From: Massilia sp. H6
Lineage (GTDB): Bacteria > Pseudomonadota > Gammaproteobacteria > Burkholderiales > Burkholderiaceae_D
NCBI RefSeq assembly: GCF_024802625.1
Contig: NZ_CP103371.1
Location: 1,612,001-1,676,000 of the forward strand
DNA length: 64,000 nucleotides
Reading direction: 5' to 3'
This document shows, piece after piece, positions 46,792 to 55,721 of the stretch (positions are counted from its first letter, which is position 1; each line of letters opens with the position of its first letter). The translations under genes and the position numbers were made by a program. The notes below the pieces were generated by a model, which saw only the letters and a program-made list of their open reading frames with translations, did not search any database and was not told the DNA's origin.

Positions 46792-49026
46792 ATGCAATTT
46801 CATCCAAAGAGCCTTCTCTGGGCCGCTGCATTCGCCTCGCTGTGCGCGAGCATGGGCGCCCGTGCCGACTGGGCGCAATCGACCGATCCCCTGGTGATCC
46901 AGGCCAAGCCCGAGCTGAGCCAGGTGCAGGCCCAGAATCCACCGGGTTTCACCTGGTCACGCCATGCCACCGGCCCGGCCAGCTACGAAATCGAGATCAC
47001 CCCGGTCGGCGGCATGCCGAGCCGGGTCGTGGTGGAGCGTAACTGGCACCTGCCAACCAAGGCCCTGGCCCTGGGGAACTACACCTGGCGCGTGCGCCCG
47101 GTTGGCACGGCTGACTGGTCGAATCCGCGCACATTCTCGATCACCAGCAAGTCGGTCGCATTCGAAGTGCCCGACAACGCCACCGTGCGCAACCGCATCC
47201 TGGCCAAGGCGCGTCCGCGTTCGCTGCCAGCCTCGGTGACCCCGTTCTCGACCTGGAACACGGCCAAGCGAGCGGACCTGGAGCCCTACCTGAGCCGCCT
47301 GGGCAACGAAGTCAAGTCGCAGGTCACGGCGGTGCCGGCGCTGTCGGACTCGCGCTGGTCGGTCCTGATCAGCAGCCCGCTCACCGCTGCCATGGCGGCC
47401 CAGCAGACCGACGTGCGCCAGCGCATCAATGAAGCCACGCGCCAGCTCGAGGCGGCAGCGCTGATGTACCGCATCAAGGGCGAAGCGATCTTCCTGGCCG
47501 AAGCGCTCAAGCGCGGCGACCAGCTGGCCGCGCTCGATCCAAACGGTCCGACCAGCTATGTCAACCAGGACCAGGCCACGCGCCAGATTGCCTGGGGCTT
47601 AATCAAGGGCATCGACTTGCTCGGCAGCGCGCTCGACGCAAACCGCAAGGCGCAGTGGCTGGCCGCGGTCAAGACCCGTACCACCGTCATCTACAACAGC
47701 CTGGCCGGCAACAATGGGCGCCTGGACCAGTTCCCGTTCGATTCGCACGGCAACACCAGCCTGGTCTTCCTGGTCCTGATCTCGAGCCTGTCGCTGGGCG
47801 ACATCCCGGACGCCCAGAAGTGGTTCGATTTCTCGTTCCGCGCGTATGCCCTCAGCCCGAACCCATGGAGCGGCCCGGAAGGCGGCTATGCCAACGGTAC
47901 CGCCTACGCCGAATACGCGGCGGCCTACCTGCTGGCGCTGTGGGACCCGCTCTCGCACGCCAGTGGCGTCAATTTCTTTGGCAAGCCATGGACGCTGGGC
48001 TTTCTCGACTTCGCGATGGAATTCATACCGCCTGGCGCCAGGGTGCACGCCTTTGGCGACGCCTCCGAAACCAGGCCCGATCCGCGCGTGTTCCGCGCCT
48101 TCGCTTCGCGCATGTGGTCCCCGCGCGCGGCCTGGTTCGTCAAGAACACCACCGGCCTGGAAGACGCGATGTCGCTGCTGTCGGCCCAGTACCCGCTGCC
48201 GGTCACCGACACCAAGGTCTACCAGGCGCCGTCGAACTCGGCCTACTACCCGAGCATCGGCTGGGTCGCGATGCACAGCGACCTGGCGGCCAACTCGCGC
48301 ATCTCGACCTTCTTCAAGTCCAGCCCCTACGGTTCGTTCAACCACAGCCACGGCGACCAGAACGGCTTGCTGCTGTCAAGCGCGGGCCAGCCACTGCTGG
48401 TCAAGGCCGGCTGGTACGACTGGTACGGTTCGCCATACTGGAGCGACTGGTACCACCAGACCCGCTCGCAAAATGCGATCACCTTCGACGGCGGCAAGGG
48501 CCAGCTGGTGAACGGCTACCGTGAGCAATTGCAACGCAACGGCAAGATCACCGCTTTCACCGCGCAGCCGACCTATGACTACACCGAAGGCGATGCCACC
48601 CCGGCCTATGGTGGCCAGCTGAGCATGGCCAGGCGCCAGGTCTGGCACCTGCGCAGCGCCGCCAATGCGGTGCTGGTGCGCGACCGCCTGGCCAGCAGCG
48701 TGGCGCGTACCTACGAGTGGAACATGCATACCCCTGCCATCATGACAGTGGAAAATCCGCTGAACGTCAAGGTAACCGCCGGTGGCCAGATGCTGTGCGT
48801 GCGCTCGCTCAACACGGGCGCTACCTTCGCCAAGTGGATCGGTCCCGCCGCCAAGGCCAACGTGGTGGAAGACCACGGCGCCTTCTACCTCAAGAGCGAG
48901 GCCAACGCCATCGCCGAATACCTGGTGCTGCTCGACGTCGGCTGCCTGCGTCCGACCGTCACCATGGGCATGTCCGGCTCGGTGCGCACGGTGTCCGTCG
49001 GCGGCCAGACCGTGACGCTGAACTAG
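46792..49026 (+). CDS. Secreted heparinase II/III-like polysaccharide lyase (DUF4962-type N-terminus)
   Basis: A 744-residue exported protein with a signal peptide ending near ARA (residue ~25). An N-terminal beta-sandwich-like part (FTWSRHATGPASYEIEITPVGG; LALGNYTWRVRPVG) fits DUF4962, then an alpha/alpha-toroid (FPFDSHGNTSLVFLVL; EGGYANGTAYAEYAAAYL) and a heparinase II/III-type C-terminal part (GSFNHSHGDQNGLLLSSAGQPLLVKAGWYDWY). The conserved Asn-His, His and Tyr residues make lyase activity plausible. It probably trims or remodels the polysaccharide. GGAG lies 7 bp before the ATG. Confidence 0.85.
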   Translation: MQFHPKSLLWAAAFASLCASMGARADWAQSTDPLVIQAKPELSQVQAQNPPGFTWSRHATGPASYEIEITPVGGMPSRVVVERNWHLPTKALALGNYTWRVRPVGTADWSNPRTFSITSKSVAFEVPDNATVRNRILAKARPRSLPASVTPFSTWNTAKRADLEPYLSRLGNEVKSQVTAVPALSDSRWSVLISSPLTAAMAAQQTDVRQRINEATRQLEAAALMYRIKGEAIFLAEALKRGDQLAALDPNGPTSYVNQDQATRQIAWGLIKGIDLLGSALDANRKAQWLAAVKTRTTVIYNSLAGNNGRLDQFPFDSHGNTSLVFLVLISSLSLGDIPDAQKWFDFSFRAYALSPNPWSGPEGGYANGTAYAEYAAAYLLALWDPLSHASGVNFFGKPWTLGFLDFAMEFIPPGARVHAFGDASETRPDPRVFRAFASRMWSPRAAWFVKNTTGLEDAMSLLSAQYPLPVTDTKVYQAPSNSAYYPSIGWVAMHSDLAANSRISTFFKSSPYGSFNHSHGDQNGLLLSSAGQPLLVKAGWYDWYGSPYWSDWYHQTRSQNAITFDGGKGQLVNGYREQLQRNGKITAFTAQPTYDYTEGDATPAYGGQLSMARRQVWHLRSAANAVLVRDRLASSVARTYEWNMHTPAIMTVENPLNVKVTAGGQMLCVRSLNTGATFAKWIGPAAKANVVEDHGAFYLKSEANAIAEYLVLLDVGCLRPTVTMGMSGSVRTVSVGGQTVTLN

Positions 49027-49046
49027 TTCCTGTCCGCGCTTTCGCA

Positions 49047-49076
49047 CGATCCCCGCAGCCCGTGCCGCGGGGATCG
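49047..49076 (+). terminator. Hairpin after the lyase gene
   Basis: Perfect 10-bp stem (CGATCCCCGC / GCGGGGATCG) with a 10-nt loop, 20 bp after the stop, followed by TTGGGT only. Possible terminator or attenuating hairpin within the EPS locus. Confidence 0.55.
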
Positions 49077-49218
49077 TTGGGTACCCGAATGGCACCGCCG
49101 CTGCCTTGCCATGCGATTGACGCGCTTGTGTTGTAGCGCATAGACCTGCTGCGTTGCGAAGCATGCGCGGCGCCGGCCGCGCTAGAATCGACGCTTCGGC
49201 CCATCCACCTTCGCGACC

Positions 49219-50460
49219 ATGCGCAAGCCGCTGTCGATTGCCTATATTGTCCGCGATCCCTTGCCGCCGGCGCGGGCCGACGTGCTGACCTTGTTCGGCG
49301 AGGAAATGCCGCGTCACGGGATCGGCAGCGAGATCGTCGGCCAGGCAGGCGGCGACAGCTCGGCGCCCACCGCCTGGCCGGCCGGCGCCGTGCACATGGT
49401 GGGCAGCCTGGGGTCGCGCTACGCCGCCATCCTGTCGCCACTGTGGGACCTGCGCGGCCTGCTGCGGGCCCGGCGCCGCGCGCGCCCCGATTGCATCCAG
49501 GTGCGCGACAAGATCGCTTCCGGGCTGTTGGGGCGACTTGCCGCCGCGCTGCTGGGCCTGCCCTTTGTTTACTGGATGTCGTTTCCGATCGTGGAAGGCT
49601 TCGAGGTGCGGCGCGACCAGATCCGCCGCCAGCGGGGATGGCGGCGCGCGCTGGCCTGGTGCGCCCACGCCGCGCGCGCGCGCGCGTCGCGCTTCGTCCT
49701 GTACCGGCTGGTATTGCCGGGCGCCTGCCATGTCTTCGTGCAGAGCCAGGCCATGAAAGCCTGGCTGGCGGGCCAGGGTATCGATCCGGCGCGCATGACC
49801 GCGGTACCGATGGGTGTCGACGCTACGCTGTTCGACCGCGCCACCCTCACTCCCAGCGCAGACCCGCGCCTGGAGGGCCGCCGGGTACTGATCTACCTGG
49901 GGCGGATCGCGCTGACGCGCCGTTCCGACTTCCTGCTCGAGGTGGTGGCGGAACTTGCCCGCAGCGTGCCCTCCATCCTCCTGGTGATCGCCGGCGACGC
50001 CGCCTCGCATGACGACATGGCCTGGATGCGCGCCGAGATCGCCCGTCGCGGGCTGGCCGACCACGTCCTGCTGACCGGATGGCTGGCGCAACGCGCCGCG
50101 CTGGCCTATGCGGTGCGGGCCGAAGTCGCGCTGTCGCCGATTCCGCGCGGGGGCCTGTTCGACGTGTCGTCGCCCACCAAGCTGGTCGAATACCTGGCGC
50201 TTGGCATTCCCAGCGTGGCCAACGACATCCCCGACCAGCAGCTGGTCATCGATGAAAGCGGTGCCGGGCTATGCGTGCCGATGGAGACGGCGGCGTTCGC
50301 GCAGGCGGTGCGGCGCCTGCTGGACGACCCGGCATTGTCCAGTGCATTGGCGCGGCGCGGGCCGGTCTATGTCAGGCGCCACCGGACCTATGCTATCCTC
50401 GGCGAAATAGTTGCAGAAACGTACACAAAAATCCTGGTCCAGCAGGAGCCCCCGGCATAG
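49219..50460 (+). CDS. Glycosyltransferase family 4
   Basis: A 413-residue GT-B enzyme: an N-terminal domain (LSIAYIVRDPLPPARADVLTLFGEEM; CIQVRDKIASGLLGRLAAALLG) and a C-terminal donor domain with VPMGVDATLF, YLGRIALTRRSDFLLEVV, LTGWLAQ and the SPTKLVEYLALGIPSVAND motif. Fits EPS-locus GT4 enzymes. It starts 192 bp after the lyase and 99 bp before the next GT4, so it may begin a new transcript. Substrates are unknown. Confidence 0.88.
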   Translation: MRKPLSIAYIVRDPLPPARADVLTLFGEEMPRHGIGSEIVGQAGGDSSAPTAWPAGAVHMVGSLGSRYAAILSPLWDLRGLLRARRRARPDCIQVRDKIASGLLGRLAAALLGLPFVYWMSFPIVEGFEVRRDQIRRQRGWRRALAWCAHAARARASRFVLYRLVLPGACHVFVQSQAMKAWLAGQGIDPARMTAVPMGVDATLFDRATLTPSADPRLEGRRVLIYLGRIALTRRSDFLLEVVAELARSVPSILLVIAGDAASHDDMAWMRAEIARRGLADHVLLTGWLAQRAALAYAVRAEVALSPIPRGGLFDVSSPTKLVEYLALGIPSVANDIPDQQLVIDESGAGLCVPMETAAFAQAVRRLLDDPALSSALARRGPVYVRRHRTYAILGEIVAETYTKILVQQEPPA

Positions 50461-50559
50461 TCTGGTTCGGGAGCCGCGAATGGTGCGCTTCCCGGAAGTA
50501 ACCTTGTTGTACGATTCGTAAAATTTATATTCTGCAAACATTCTGCGAAGACCGACGGC

Positions 50560-51696
50560 ATGCAGCCCGACCCAGCGCAAGCAGCGACAGCAGATCTACG
50601 CACGGGCAGTGCGCCACGGGTACTGATGCTCGGTACCGACCCGGGTGGACGTGGCGGTGTCGCGACGGTGGTGTCGCTGCTGCGCCAGGAGGGCTTGTTC
50701 GAGCGTGAAGGCGTGCGCTATGTGGCGACCCATGCGCAGGGCTCGCGCCTGGCCAGGGCCGGCACGGCGCTGCTGGGACTGGGGCGCACGCTGGGCTGGC
50801 TGGCAGGGCGGCGCGTGCGGCGCCCGAACATCATGCATGCGCATGTCGCCTCCAACGGCAGTTTCGTGCGCAAGTCGGTGCTGCTGGCGCTAGGGCGGGC
50901 AGCCGGTTGCAAGACGGTGTTTCACCTGCACGGCGCCTGTTTCGACGGCTTCGCCGGGCGTGCCAGCCCGCTCATGCGGCGCTGGATTTGCCATACGCTG
51001 GAAAGCAGTTCGGTCGTGATTGCCCTGTCGAGCCGTTGGGCCGGCTTGGTGCGCGGGATCGCGCCGCGCGCCGCGGTCGTGGTGATTCCGAATTCGGTAC
51101 CGTTGCCCCCAAGGGCGACCGAGCCGGAAGAGCCGGGGCGGATCCTGTTTCTCGGGGAAATCGGGCCGCGCAAGGGCATCTACGACCTGGTCGAGGCGCT
51201 GGCGCTGCTGCGCACGCGCTTTCCGCAGGTGCAGCTGGCGATCGGCGGCCAGGGGGCGATGCACGAATTGCGGCGCCGTGCGGATCTCTGCCAAGTGGCC
51301 GACCGGATCGACGAGCTGGGCTGGGTGGACGCCGGGAACAAGGCGCACCAACTGGCGCGCGCGGCAATTTTTTGCCTGCCCTCGCATGCCGAAGGCTTGC
51401 CGATGGCCATGCTCGAGGCGATGGCGGCGGGCAAGGCAGTCGTCGTCACGGGCGTGGGTGGCATGCCCGATGCGGTGCGCGATGGCGTCAACGGCATGCT
51501 GGTGCCGCCGGGCGACGTACAGGCGCTGGCCGCGGCCCTGGCGCGCCTGCTGGAAAATGAACAGGAAAGGCAGCGCCTGGGCGAACGGGCCCGCGCCACC
51601 ATCGAACAAGAATTTGCGTCCGGCGTGGTGATCGGACGGCTATCAGAAGTCTACGAGCAACTGCGCAGCGCCAGGGCGCGCCGGAGGGGTCGATGA
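50560..51696 (+). CDS. Glycosyltransferase family 4
   Basis: A 378-residue GT-B transferase. N-terminal LMLGTDPGGRGGVATVVSLL and MHAHVASNGSFVRKSVLL are typical of the acceptor domain; the donor domain has IPNSVPLPP, ILFLGEIGPRKGIYDLVEAL and the PSHAEGLPMAMLEAMAAGKAVV E-x7-E region (in two parts). Its last 4 bp overlap the start of the heparinase-like gene, so the two are co-translated. Substrates unknown. Confidence 0.9.
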   Translation: MQPDPAQAATADLRTGSAPRVLMLGTDPGGRGGVATVVSLLRQEGLFEREGVRYVATHAQGSRLARAGTALLGLGRTLGWLAGRRVRRPNIMHAHVASNGSFVRKSVLLALGRAAGCKTVFHLHGACFDGFAGRASPLMRRWICHTLESSSVVIALSSRWAGLVRGIAPRAAVVVIPNSVPLPPRATEPEEPGRILFLGEIGPRKGIYDLVEALALLRTRFPQVQLAIGGQGAMHELRRRADLCQVADRIDELGWVDAGNKAHQLARAAIFCLPSHAEGLPMAMLEAMAAGKAVVVTGVGGMPDAVRDGVNGMLVPPGDVQALAAALARLLENEQERQRLGERARATIEQEFASGVVIGRLSEVYEQLRSARARRRGR

Positions 51697-53669
51697 ACGC
51701 AACAGTGAGAATAGGGTGGCTGGTCAACCGGCTGCGCTGCATGTCGGTGGCCGAACTGGGCTACCGGGTGCGCCAGGCCGCCGCGACCCAGCTAGGACGG
51801 CGCCGGGCCGGCCGCGGCGCGCCGGCGCCGCTGCCGCGTGCGCTGACGCTGCGGGTGCACGGCGCGCCCGCGCTCGATGCGGCGCAGATCGAGGCCCTGC
51901 TGCTTGACGCCGAACGCATCTGCGCCGGACAGGTCGTGCTGTTTGCCGGGCGCCCCTGCGACGTTGGGGTGCCCACTGCCTGGAACCGCGACCCCGAGAC
52001 CGGCGTGCTGGGCCCGGCGATCTATGCCGGCGACATCGCCATTGGCGAGCGCGAGCAGGTCGGCGACATCAAGCATGTGTGGGAACTGAACCGCCACCTG
52101 CACCTGGTGCGCCTGGCCCAGGCCTGGGCCGTGAGCGGCGAGGTGCGCTGGCTGCACGCGATCGAGCAGCAACTGCGCAGCTGGCTCGACCAATGTCCGC
52201 CGCTGACCGGGCCCAACTGGACCAGCCCGCTCGAACTGGGCATTCGCCTGATCAACTGGAGCCTGCTGTGGCAGCTCGTGGGCGGCGAGGCCAGCCGCCT
52301 GTTCGCCGGCGAGTCCGGCCAGGCGCTGCGCGCCGACTGGCTCGACAGCATCCATGCCCATTGCAGTACCATCGCGCGCCACCGGTCGCGTCATTCGTCG
52401 GCCAACAATCACCTGATCGGCGAGCTGGCCGGCCTGTACGTGGGCGCCAGCACCTGGCCGTGCTGGAAAGAGTCGGCTGCGTGGGCAGGCAGTGCCCGCC
52501 GCGAGCTCGAGTCCGAAGCCGTGGCGCAGTTTTCGCGCGACGGCGTCAACCGCGAGCAGGCCTTTGCCTATCACATTTTTTCGAGCGAATTCCTGTTCGT
52601 GGCCGGCCTGTTCGGCCAGGCCAGCGGCAATCCGTTCCCGCGCCCTTACTGGGCCGCGCTGCAGCGCGCGCTGCGCTTCCTGCGCTCGGTGCGCGATGTC
52701 GGTGGCAATGTGCCGGCGGTGGGCGACGCCGACGACGGCTGCGTGTTCCGGCTCGATACCGGCGCCGGCGAGCGCGCGGCCCAGCTGCTGGCGCTGGGCG
52801 CGGCGCTCTGCAGCGCAGTAGCTGACCCGGCGGGCGTTACCCATCCGGGCGTGCGCTGGCTGCTGCATGCGCTGCCCGGCAAGCGCCCCGACTGCGACCC
52901 GCACCAGGTTGATACCGGCTGGGCCTTTCCGGACGGCGGCTACCTGCTGTTCGGCAATCATTTCGGTGAGCCGAACGAGATCAAGGGCATGCTCGACTGC
53001 GGTCCGCTCGGCTACCTCGGGATTGCCGCCCACGGCCACGCCGATGCGCTGTCCATGACCCTGTCGGTGGGCGGCGAGCCATGCCTGGTCGATCCCGGTA
53101 CTTATTCGTACTGGCAAGCACCCAAGTGGCGCGACTATTTTCGTGGTACGTCGGCCCACAATACCGTCCGCATCGACGGGCAGGACCAATCGGTCAGCGG
53201 TGGACGCTTCATGTGGCTGCGCAAGGCACAGGCGACGATCGAACGCATGCCGAGTTCGCCGCATGATTTCGACTTCCGCGGCTCGCACGACGGGTATACC
53301 CGGCTGCCGGACCCGGTACGCCATGTGCGCAGCCTGCGTTTCGACGGCGCCGCCAATACCTTGACGGTGCGCGACGAAGTGGCGGCGCGCAAGGGGCACA
53401 AGGTCGAGCTGTTCTGGCATTTCGCGCCAGAACTCGACGTGCGCCTTACCAGTCAGGGGCTGTCGGTGCGCGGCCAGCGCTTCGTGCTGCAGATGCAGGC
53501 GGGCGGCAGCGATTTGCAGCTGGAACTGGTACGCGGGGCCGAAAATCCGCCGCTCGGATGGTATTCGGACAGCTATGAATCGAAGCGGCCGTGCGAAGTG
53601 CTCAGGATCACTACCATATCGTCCGCCGTTCCAGTCGAATGCAGGTTTACAATAACGTTTTTGCATTAA
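51693..53669 (+). CDS. Heparinase II/III family protein (alginate-lyase-like toroid + heparinase domain)
   Basis: A 658-residue protein with no evident N-terminal signal peptide. Residues ~30-380 form the alginate-lyase-like helical toroid (DIKHVWELNRHLHLVRLAQAW; RHSSANNHLIGELAGLYVG, with the Asn-Asn-His triple seen in active sites). Residues ~390-650 form the heparinase II/III beta part (GIAAHGHADALSMTLSVGG, FRGTSAHNTVRIDGQDQSVSG). This family is common in XrtA/XrtB EPS loci, where it acts on or helps assemble the polymer. Its stop lies 38 bp before wecB. Confidence 0.88.
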   Translation: MNATVRIGWLVNRLRCMSVAELGYRVRQAAATQLGRRRAGRGAPAPLPRALTLRVHGAPALDAAQIEALLLDAERICAGQVVLFAGRPCDVGVPTAWNRDPETGVLGPAIYAGDIAIGEREQVGDIKHVWELNRHLHLVRLAQAWAVSGEVRWLHAIEQQLRSWLDQCPPLTGPNWTSPLELGIRLINWSLLWQLVGGEASRLFAGESGQALRADWLDSIHAHCSTIARHRSRHSSANNHLIGELAGLYVGASTWPCWKESAAWAGSARRELESEAVAQFSRDGVNREQAFAYHIFSSEFLFVAGLFGQASGNPFPRPYWAALQRALRFLRSVRDVGGNVPAVGDADDGCVFRLDTGAGERAAQLLALGAALCSAVADPAGVTHPGVRWLLHALPGKRPDCDPHQVDTGWAFPDGGYLLFGNHFGEPNEIKGMLDCGPLGYLGIAAHGHADALSMTLSVGGEPCLVDPGTYSYWQAPKWRDYFRGTSAHNTVRIDGQDQSVSGGRFMWLRKAQATIERMPSSPHDFDFRGSHDGYTRLPDPVRHVRSLRFDGAANTLTVRDEVAARKGHKVELFWHFAPELDVRLTSQGLSVRGQRFVLQMQAGGSDLQLELVRGAENPPLGWYSDSYESKRPCEVLRITTISSAVPVECRFTITFLH

Positions 53670-53707
53670 CAAAATTCATTCAAAAATTATTATAGGGAAA
53701 TGTCCTC

Positions 53708-54829
53708 ATGTTGATTTACCTCGTCGCCGGTGCCCGTCCCAATTTCATGAAGATCGCGCCCATCGTGCGCGCGCTGCAGGGACAAGAGGCGCTGAGCTAC
53801 AAGATCATCCATACCGGCCAGCACTACGACCGCGAAATGAACGACGTCTTCTTTGAAGAACTGGGTATTCCCCAGCCAGACGTGTTCATGGCAGCCGGCG
53901 GCGGCAGCCATGCCCAGCAGACCGCCAAGATCATGGTCGGTTTCGAAGAGCTGTGCCTGGCCGAGCGCCCGGCCGCGGTGCTGGTGGTGGGCGACGTCAA
54001 CTCCACGCTGGCCTGCTCGATCGTGGCCAAGAAACTGGTCATTCCGGTGGCCCACGTCGAAGCCGGCCTGCGCAGCGGCGACATGGCCATGCCCGAAGAA
54101 ATCAACCGCCTGGTGACCGATGCGATCTCCGACTGGTTCTTCGTCACCGAACCGGCCGCGGTCGAGCACCTGCGGCGCGAAGGCAAGCCTGACTCGGCGG
54201 TGCACTATGTCGGCCACGTGATGGTCGACAACGTGCTCTACCAGGCCGACAAGCTCACCCGCACCGATACCGCCGGCTTCGACAGCGCCGCCTTCAAGGC
54301 CGAACGCCAGGGCGCCGGCCAGCGCTATGGCGTGGTAACACTGCACCGCCCGAGCAATGTCGACGAGCCCGACACCTTTGCCCGCATCGCCGGCGCGCTC
54401 AAGGAGATCGCCTCGGAGCTGCCGCTGATCTTCCCGGTGCATCCGCGTACCCGCGCCAACATCGAGAAATTCGGCATCGACCTGGGCCCGAACATCACCC
54501 TGGCCGGCCCCCAGGCCTACATGGCCTTCCTCAACCTGTGGAAAGATGCCGCCGTGGTCCTGACCGACAGCGGCGGGCTGCAAGAAGAAACCACCGCGCT
54601 GGGCGTGCCCTGCGTAACGATCCGCGAAAACACCGAACGCCCGGTGACTGTCGACGAAGGCTCCAACGTGCTGGCTGGAACCGACCCCGACACCATCGTG
54701 CGCGAAGCGCGCAAGGTATTGCGCGGCGAAGGCAAGCAGGGCCGCCGTCCGCACCTGTGGGACGGCAAGGCAGCCGAGCGCATCGTCGCGATCCTGGCGG
54801 CCGAACTGGCGAAGGGCAGCGCCACGTAA
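53708..54829 (+). CDS. wecB: UDP-N-acetylglucosamine 2-epimerase (non-hydrolysing)
   Basis: A 373-residue cytoplasmic enzyme converting UDP-GlcNAc to UDP-ManNAc. The typical start (VAGARPNFMKIAPIVRAL) with HTGQHYDREMNDVFF, VVVGDVNSTLACSIVA, HVEAGLRSGDMAMPEEINR and TDSGGLQEETTALGVPCVTIRENTERPVT are all visible. A WecC (UDP-ManNAc dehydrogenase) is not in the window, so ManNAc rather than ManNAcA is the likely product used. A GT26 transferase starts 17 bp after the stop, a coherent pairing. Confidence 0.96.
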   Translation: MLIYLVAGARPNFMKIAPIVRALQGQEALSYKIIHTGQHYDREMNDVFFEELGIPQPDVFMAAGGGSHAQQTAKIMVGFEELCLAERPAAVLVVGDVNSTLACSIVAKKLVIPVAHVEAGLRSGDMAMPEEINRLVTDAISDWFFVTEPAAVEHLRREGKPDSAVHYVGHVMVDNVLYQADKLTRTDTAGFDSAAFKAERQGAGQRYGVVTLHRPSNVDEPDTFARIAGALKEIASELPLIFPVHPRTRANIEKFGIDLGPNITLAGPQAYMAFLNLWKDAAVVLTDSGGLQEETTALGVPCVTIRENTERPVTVDEGSNVLAGTDPDTIVREARKVLRGEGKQGRRPHLWDGKAAERIVAILAAELAKGSAT

Positions 54830-54846
54830 ACCGCAAAGGAGCCTCG

Positions 54847-55620
54847 ATGACTGACCGGGTCGTGCACGACCGCATCACCCTGATGGGTTGCCAGGTCGAC
54901 AACCTGACGATGCAAGAGACGCTGGGCCGGGTCGAGCGCTTCATCGCATCCGGCTTGCCCCACCAGCACGTGGTGGTCAACGTGGACAAGCTGGTCAAGG
55001 CCAGCCGCGATCCGGGCCTGCAGCAGATCATCAACGACTGTGCGCTGGTCAACGCCGACGGCATGCCGGTGGTGTGGGCTTCGCGCCTGCTCGGCAAGCC
55101 GCTCAAGGAAAGAGTCGCTGGGGTCGACCTGTTCGAGGCACTGATGGCGCGTGCCGGCGACAAGGGCTGGCGCGTGTTCCTGCTCGGAGCGCGCGAAGAA
55201 GTCGTGGGCAAGGTGGCCGAGCTCTATACGCGCAGATACCCGCGCCTGGTGCTGGCTGGTTATCGCAACGGCTATTGGCAGGGCGCGCAAGAAGCGGCGG
55301 CGGTTGCAGAACAGGTGCGCGCCAGCCGCGCCGACCTGTTGTTTGTGGCGATCAGTTCGCCACAGAAAGAGCAGTTCCTGGGCCAGTACCAGGCCCACAT
55401 GCAGGTGCCGTTCGCGATGGGCGTGGGCGGCAGCTTCGACGTGGCGATCGGCAAGGTCAAGCGGGCGCCGCGCTGGATGCAGCGCGCCGGGCTCGAATGG
55501 TTTTACCGCTTCTTGCAGGAGCCGCGCCGCATGTTTCGGCGCTATTTCATCGAAGACATGGCTTTCTTCAAGCTCTTGATCAAGGAAGCGTTCAAGAACA
55601 GGCGAGCCGGACAGGGATAA
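54847..55620 (+). CDS. WecG/TagA/CpsF-family (GT26) glycosyltransferase
   Basis: A 257-residue transferase of the family that adds ManNAc or ManNAcA to lipid-linked acceptors. Motifs: VNVDKLVKASRDPGLQQIINDC, NADGMPVVWASRLLGKPLKERVAGVDL (conserved active-site stretch), FLLGAREEVV, FVAISSPQKEQFL, and GVGGSFDVAIGKVKRAPRWMQRAGLEW. The neighbour wecB would provide UDP-ManNAc, so it probably transfers ManNAc to the undecaprenyl-linked chain. Its identification with TagA or WecG cannot be separated by sequence alone. Confidence 0.93.
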   Translation: MTDRVVHDRITLMGCQVDNLTMQETLGRVERFIASGLPHQHVVVNVDKLVKASRDPGLQQIINDCALVNADGMPVVWASRLLGKPLKERVAGVDLFEALMARAGDKGWRVFLLGAREEVVGKVAELYTRRYPRLVLAGYRNGYWQGAQEAAAVAEQVRASRADLLFVAISSPQKEQFLGQYQAHMQVPFAMGVGGSFDVAIGKVKRAPRWMQRAGLEWFYRFLQEPRRMFRRYFIEDMAFFKLLIKEAFKNRRAGQG

Positions 55621-55721
55621 AGCACCGGTGGCCGTTGCCGGGCGAATCCCGGCTGTGATTCGCCGCGGCACTGATTAAGTCATTATCGATACATATTACA
55701 TATCACAGAGAGCGAAGCGAC

